A stretch of 8,607 bases of DNA, from positions 544 through 9,150 of the forward strand of contig NVVU01000103.1 of the NCBI GenBank assembly GCA_002733485.1. Direction: 5' to 3'. The notes below the pieces were generated by a model. The model saw nothing but the letters and a program-made list of their open reading frames with translations, had not been told where the DNA came from and made no database searches. Shown piece by piece: positions 6,161-8,607 of the stretch (position 1 is the stretch's first letter; each line of letters starts with the position of its first letter). Origin of the DNA: Robiginitomaculum sp. Its GTDB lineage: Bacteria > Pseudomonadota > Alphaproteobacteria > Caulobacterales > Maricaulaceae. The translations under genes were made by a program, and so were the position numbers.

Positions 6161-6526
6161 TCATCGGGAATTGATGATTGCCGCCGCCAGATATATCATT
6201 GAGGAGAAGCTCTGATCGGTTTTGCAGGCGCGTAATGCTATGCGTTTGAATTCCTTAAGTTTCTGAAAGTAGTTTTCGATCAAATGCCGCCATTTGTAGC
6301 TGTGTTGATCGAACGTCGGTGGGAATTTTCGGTTGGATTTCGGCGGAATGACTGGAACGATCCCCGAGTTAGCCAGATTTTCACGCAGCCAGTTGGCATC
6401 AAAGGCGCGATCTGCGAGGAGCATGTCGCATGAAACGCCCTCGATCAGCTCCGCTGTTTCACGCAAGTCATGGGCTTGCCCCGGCATCAGGCAAAAGCTG
6501 ACAAGGTTGCCAAGCGCGTCCGTCAA
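6161..6526 (-). CDS. IS5-family transposase, second frame (OrfB, catalytic C-terminal part)
   Basis: This frame carries the rest of the DDE domain: Asp in LLADRAFD (D39 counted from the TTG at 6526) and Glu in HLIENYFQKLKEF (E84), ending IYLAAAIINSR. The frame is open further upstream through TQSQAIGRSRGGITTKIL. It is therefore most likely made by -1 slippage from the first frame at the A-run near 6589-6592 (GCA AAA G), giving GAK-RGTQSQAIGRSRGG. The spacing and sequence agree with single-frame relatives. The stop codon TGA overlaps the inner end of the terminal repeat. Confidence 0.8.
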   Translation of the reverse strand: MTDALGNLVSFCLMPGQAHDLRETAELIEGVSCDMLLADRAFDANWLRENLANSGIVPVIPPKSNRKFPPTFDQHSYKWRHLIENYFQKLKEFKRIALRACKTDQSFSSMIYLAAAIINSR

Positions 6527-6564
6527 AGCCAGGATTTTGGTGGTGATCCCGCCGCGAGAGCGCC

Positions 6565-6882
6565 CTATAGCCTGACTTTGAGTCCCTCTTTTGCGCCCTG
6601 TCCGTGGCGGTGGACTTTGCAGATTGTGCCGTCAATCATGATGCATTCCATGTCCGGATCGCCAGACACGGCATCAAATATCCGTTTGAAAACAGTGTTC
6701 CAGTTGCCAAACCCGGGCGGAAGGTCTCGCCATGGGGCCCCGGTTCGGGCAACCCACAAAACCGCTTCCATAAAAAGGCGGCTGTCCCCGCCCGTGCGAC
6801 CGGGGTCGCGTTTCTTGCCAAAACAATGTGGCTCCATCAAAGCCCACTGGGCGTCGCTGATCACAAAACGTTCGCTCAACAT
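6565..6882 (-). CDS. IS5-family transposase, first frame (OrfA)
   Basis: The 105-aa frame begins MLSERFVISDAQWALMEPHC. It has the IS5/IS427 N-terminal domain (FMEAVLWVARTGAPWRDLPP, then FGNWNTVFKRI) and the first catalytic Asp in MIDGT (D84). It ends KVRL at a TAG, just where related transposases continue with QAIGRSRGG. That continuation is present in the -1 frame, so this frame alone lacks the second Asp and the Glu. Confidence 0.85.
   Translation of the reverse strand: MLSERFVISDAQWALMEPHCFGKKRDPGRTGGDSRLFMEAVLWVARTGAPWRDLPPGFGNWNTVFKRIFDAVSGDPDMECIMIDGTICKVHRHGQGAKEGLKVRL
6585..6597 (-). other. Putative -1 ribosomal frameshift site in the transposase
   Basis: On the minus strand the run CGCAAAAGAGGGA lets the ribosome slip back one base on AAAA. 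This joins ...HGQGAK to RGTQSQAIGR without loss of conserved sequence. Two-frame transposases with programmed slippage are known in this IS group. A plain disabling mutation is the alternative. Confidence 0.5.
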
Positions 6883-6971
6883 ATCATCCTCCCTTTTGGG
6901 AGGAGTGAATCAGATGTCAGCGTAAATGGGAATCCTGAATCTCAACAAGCCCTAATTCGACGGGAAAATGC

Positions 6972-7889
6972 CTACAAATCTTCGAGCGCACCAACGCCAT
7001 GCAGTCGCTGGTTTTTTAAAATATTTCCCTCATAAATTTTCATTTCATCCTCAAATTCACTACGGAAAAGCTCATACCCCTTATCCGGAAAGAGGTCGCT
7101 GAGAGGAATTGTAAGAAACTTATTGTGACGGGCGAAATAGATACCAACAGATGATAGGGGCTCATGGTGTACCCCATCACTCATTTTAATCCCTGCAAGA
7201 TCGTGCAGCACTACATAACCTACAAGCTGCAAAAGCGTACTTTTTGTCAATACAAGCCGTTTATTGGTTTTGATCTCAATGAGCCTGTCGTCAACGATCA
7301 AATCCGCGTCCGCGCCGCTGACCTTATTCGCAAACACAAATTCCGGATTGAGGTAAACATGTTTCTTTGGCTGAAAAACTTCTATTGGATCAAACAATTC
7401 AAGCATTGCGATGAGTTCACTTGCCACCCTGCCACATGCATCAAAGCGGTTGTCAAAACCCATCATCGTTCGCCGTAAAAGGTCAGTATGGGCCATATAT
7501 TGCACCATGAGTGCCAACCATTTTACATTCCCTTTGCCTTGGATGTAAGCGTTCGCCTCGAAGTGTGCGCCGGTGAGATACTCATGCCATTCTTCGTTCA
7601 TGCCAATGTCATAAAGACGTTTTTCAACACTATTTGGGTACAGTCGTTCCTGTACATATTCCGAAATCCATTGACGTCGATGAACCCGTGTTTCTGTTTT
7701 TCTCAATACGCGTGCAATGTGAAATCTTGCAAGATAGTCAAATGATGTCCCGGCTGATCCATTTGGTCCTTGTGCATCCTTAACAAGCAGGGGGCAGGTT
7801 TTAAACGTACCAGGCGTTCTATCTTTAGTGGCATATTTGCCGAATGCCTCGCTTATGCGTGGGCGCTTGATGAAGTTGGTTAAACTCAT
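6972..7889 (-). CDS. Stand-alone PD-(D/E)XK nuclease, RecB/Cas4-like fold (305 aa)
   Basis: The nuclease core is at residues 192-222: GADADLIVDD with D196, then LIEIKT with E205 and K207, then Q221 in LLQLVGYVVLHD. This is the D-x(8)-ExK...QxxxY layout of RecB/Cas4-type PD-(D/E)XK enzymes. Upstream, GTSFDYLARFHIAR (about 48-60) matches the helical motif I region of that group. No helicase, HTH or membrane domain is present. GGAGAG about 9 bases before the ATG at 7889 supports the start. The gene is single: the ACAD fragment lies behind and an IS5 copy 18 bases after its stop codon. It could be a defence or DNA-repair nuclease. I recall widespread uncharacterised homologues with the ADADLI...IKT core, but no established role. 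The fold is well supported; biological role unknown. Confidence 0.75.
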   Translation of the reverse strand: MSLTNFIKRPRISEAFGKYATKDRTPGTFKTCPLLVKDAQGPNGSAGTSFDYLARFHIARVLRKTETRVHRRQWISEYVQERLYPNSVEKRLYDIGMNEEWHEYLTGAHFEANAYIQGKGNVKWLALMVQYMAHTDLLRRTMMGFDNRFDACGRVASELIAMLELFDPIEVFQPKKHVYLNPEFVFANKVSGADADLIVDDRLIEIKTNKRLVLTKSTLLQLVGYVVLHDLAGIKMSDGVHHEPLSSVGIYFARHNKFLTIPLSDLFPDKGYELFRSEFEDEMKIYEGNILKNQRLHGVGALEDL

Positions 7890-8011
7890 GATCGTTGCTC
7901 TCCATTAAATGCCTCCAACCCTTTGTTGGGTCTTCAGCCAGATCTTCGGCACGGCCCATTATTTGGGTAACGGCTTAAGAGTCACTGCCGAAATAAATTT
8001 ATCTAATGTAG

Positions 8012-8040
8012 AATATATTCCGTGGATTAATATTCCACAA
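8012..8040 (-). promoter_or_regulatory. Putative promoter of the nuclease gene with embedded palindromes
   Basis: On the minus strand TTGTGG (8035-8040) and TATATT (8012-8017) are spaced 17 bases apart; the -10 box is close to consensus and the -35 box is weak. A 17-bp imperfect palindrome (GTGGATTAATATTCCAC, 8023-8039) fills the spacer, and a perfect 10-bp palindrome GAATATATTC (8011-8020) covers the -10 box. The leader to the ATG at 7889 would be about 115 bases. Confidence 0.35.
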
Positions 8041-8607
8041 ATGAATTCTCTCTGTTTATGGATTCGCGCCAACTCATTGCCCAGAATTTGAAATTGATAA
8101 GAATTGTCCGCTGGATTTCGTTTGATCCGCCAAAAATGGCCAGCGCCCGCGCATCAAGGTAAAGGTTCATGGCATCAATCTGCCCGTCCTCAACGCCCAA
8201 ATCGTCGGCGAACCGCGCCTCTTCACCGGCGATCTCAAGTGTCTCTTCGGTGATCCGTTGATAAAGTTCGCTGCAAAATATTTTCAGAACTGACACATCC
8301 GCACCCAGACTGCCGCCATCGCGCAGGGTCTTAGCAAAGCGTTCAAAAGCTGACCCCAGATCATACAGATCCAGCCGCAGACGTGCATAACGCGATCTGA
8401 ACGCCGCATCGTCAAACGCACCTCGGGCTTCGGCCAGTTTTTCAAGGCGCGACAGTGCGATTTCAGGGCGTGAGGGCGCGCCCAGAAATATGCGCTCGTG
8501 GCCCAGCACGGCTTTGGCCAGCGTCCAGCCCTTGTCGACTTCACCAACAAGGTTTTCCACAGGCACGCGCACATTGTCAAAAAACACCTCGCAGAAATCG
8601 GCCTCTT
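8027..8607 (-). pseudogene. Acyl-CoA dehydrogenase C-terminal part, 5' end outside window, 3' end apparently frameshifted
   Basis: The frame runs in from the right edge (EADFCEVFFDNVRVP, then ENLVGEVDKGW). It covers the C-terminal helical bundle of an acyl-CoA dehydrogenase, ending with the FAD/dimer motif FGGSNEIQRTIL. Such enzymes oxidise acyl-CoA thioesters, passing electrons to ETF. After TILINFK the frame turns to FWAMSWRESINREN and stops at 8027. One base added to the T-run at 8087-8089 (plus strand) restores ILGNELARIHK, the expected kind of tail. So the last residues are probably altered by a 1-base deletion, or the gene end was remodelled by island insertion. The conserved core up to the motif is intact, so a working enzyme with an odd tail cannot be excluded. 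Base composition is much more GC-rich than the island. Confidence 0.7.

Larger units (their letters stand above)
6147..6952 (-). mobile_element. Complete IS5-family insertion sequence (IS427-group-like), 806 bp
   Basis: The ends carry perfect 17-bp inverted repeats: GGGCTTGTTGAGATTCA at 6147-6163 and its reverse complement at 6936-6952. TA flanks both sides (6145-6146 and 6953-6954), a 2-bp target duplication as made by IS427-group elements. The interior holds a two-frame transposase on the minus strand with all DDE residues. The element lies in IS3 debris, with its right end 19 bases from the stop of the PD-(D/E)XK gene. It looks recent and possibly active, since both ends and the target duplication are intact. 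Confidence 0.9.

Noticed and set aside
7911..7925. CCAAC/GTTGG stem-loop and a possible tRNA-like segment
   Set aside because: There is no T-arm consensus, no cloverleaf pairing and no T-run; it does not make a tRNA or an intrinsic terminator.
7825..7959. 44-aa minus-strand reading frame upstream of and overlapping the nuclease start, with an internal ATG at 7905 behind GGAGG
   Set aside because: No recognisable domain, and most of it overlaps the nuclease N-terminus in another frame. A leader peptide is possible but unsupported.
1..8607. CRISPR array, rRNA or tRNA genes
   Set aside because: No regularly spaced repeats and no RNA-gene consensus were seen on either strand.

Overview
The window looks like an AT-rich accessory (genomic-island or defence-island) segment of an alphaproteobacterial chromosome, probably Rhodobacterales. 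That placement rests on the style of the insertion-sequence proteins and on the GC-rich acyl-CoA dehydrogenase at the right edge; it is inference, not a database match. The base composition changes visibly near 8090: the acyl-CoA dehydrogenase to the right is GC-rich backbone sequence, and almost everything to the left is AT-rich, with small hypothetical genes, restriction-type and toxin-antitoxin genes and IS debris.

Layout. (1) 1-1713, minus: a GmrSD-like DUF262/DUF1524 type IV restriction protein whose 3' end lies outside the window. (2) 1810-1998: left end of an IS3-family element with a truncated orfA, followed by a near-perfect palindrome at 2001-2026. (3) 4121 down to 2094, minus: a compact five-gene array. 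In transcription order it encodes a 57-aa basic protein, a YdjM/DUF457-like membrane protein, a 227-aa protein of unknown function, a DUF6338-like three-helix membrane protein, and a 50-aa basic protein rich in Lys, Pro and Ser with repeated GYxx motifs. Both small proteins overlap their neighbour. (4) 4122-4248: a divergent control region with a promoter and an inverted repeat. (5) 4249-5837, plus: a translationally coupled pair, an Xre-HTH/ImmA-IrrE metallopeptidase and a PIN-domain protein, with the form of a type II toxin-antitoxin module. (6) 5838-6147: a probable decayed Xre-type regulator fragment cut by the end of a second IS3-family remnant. (7) 6147-6952: a complete IS5-family element with perfect 17-bp terminal repeats and a TA target duplication; its two-frame transposase needs a -1 frameshift. 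(8) 6972-7889, minus: a stand-alone PD-(D/E)XK (RecB/Cas4-like) nuclease. (9) 8027-8607, minus: the C-terminal part of an acyl-CoA dehydrogenase whose last residues appear frameshifted, at the probable island border.

The genes fit a defence-type cargo: a modification-dependent restriction enzyme, a TA module, a lone nuclease and an uncharacterised membrane-protein operon, all among IS fragments. The five-gene operon is the best candidate for an undescribed system. It pairs two membrane proteins with two tiny basic proteins and one soluble protein of unknown fold, and it faces the TA regulator across a shared control region.
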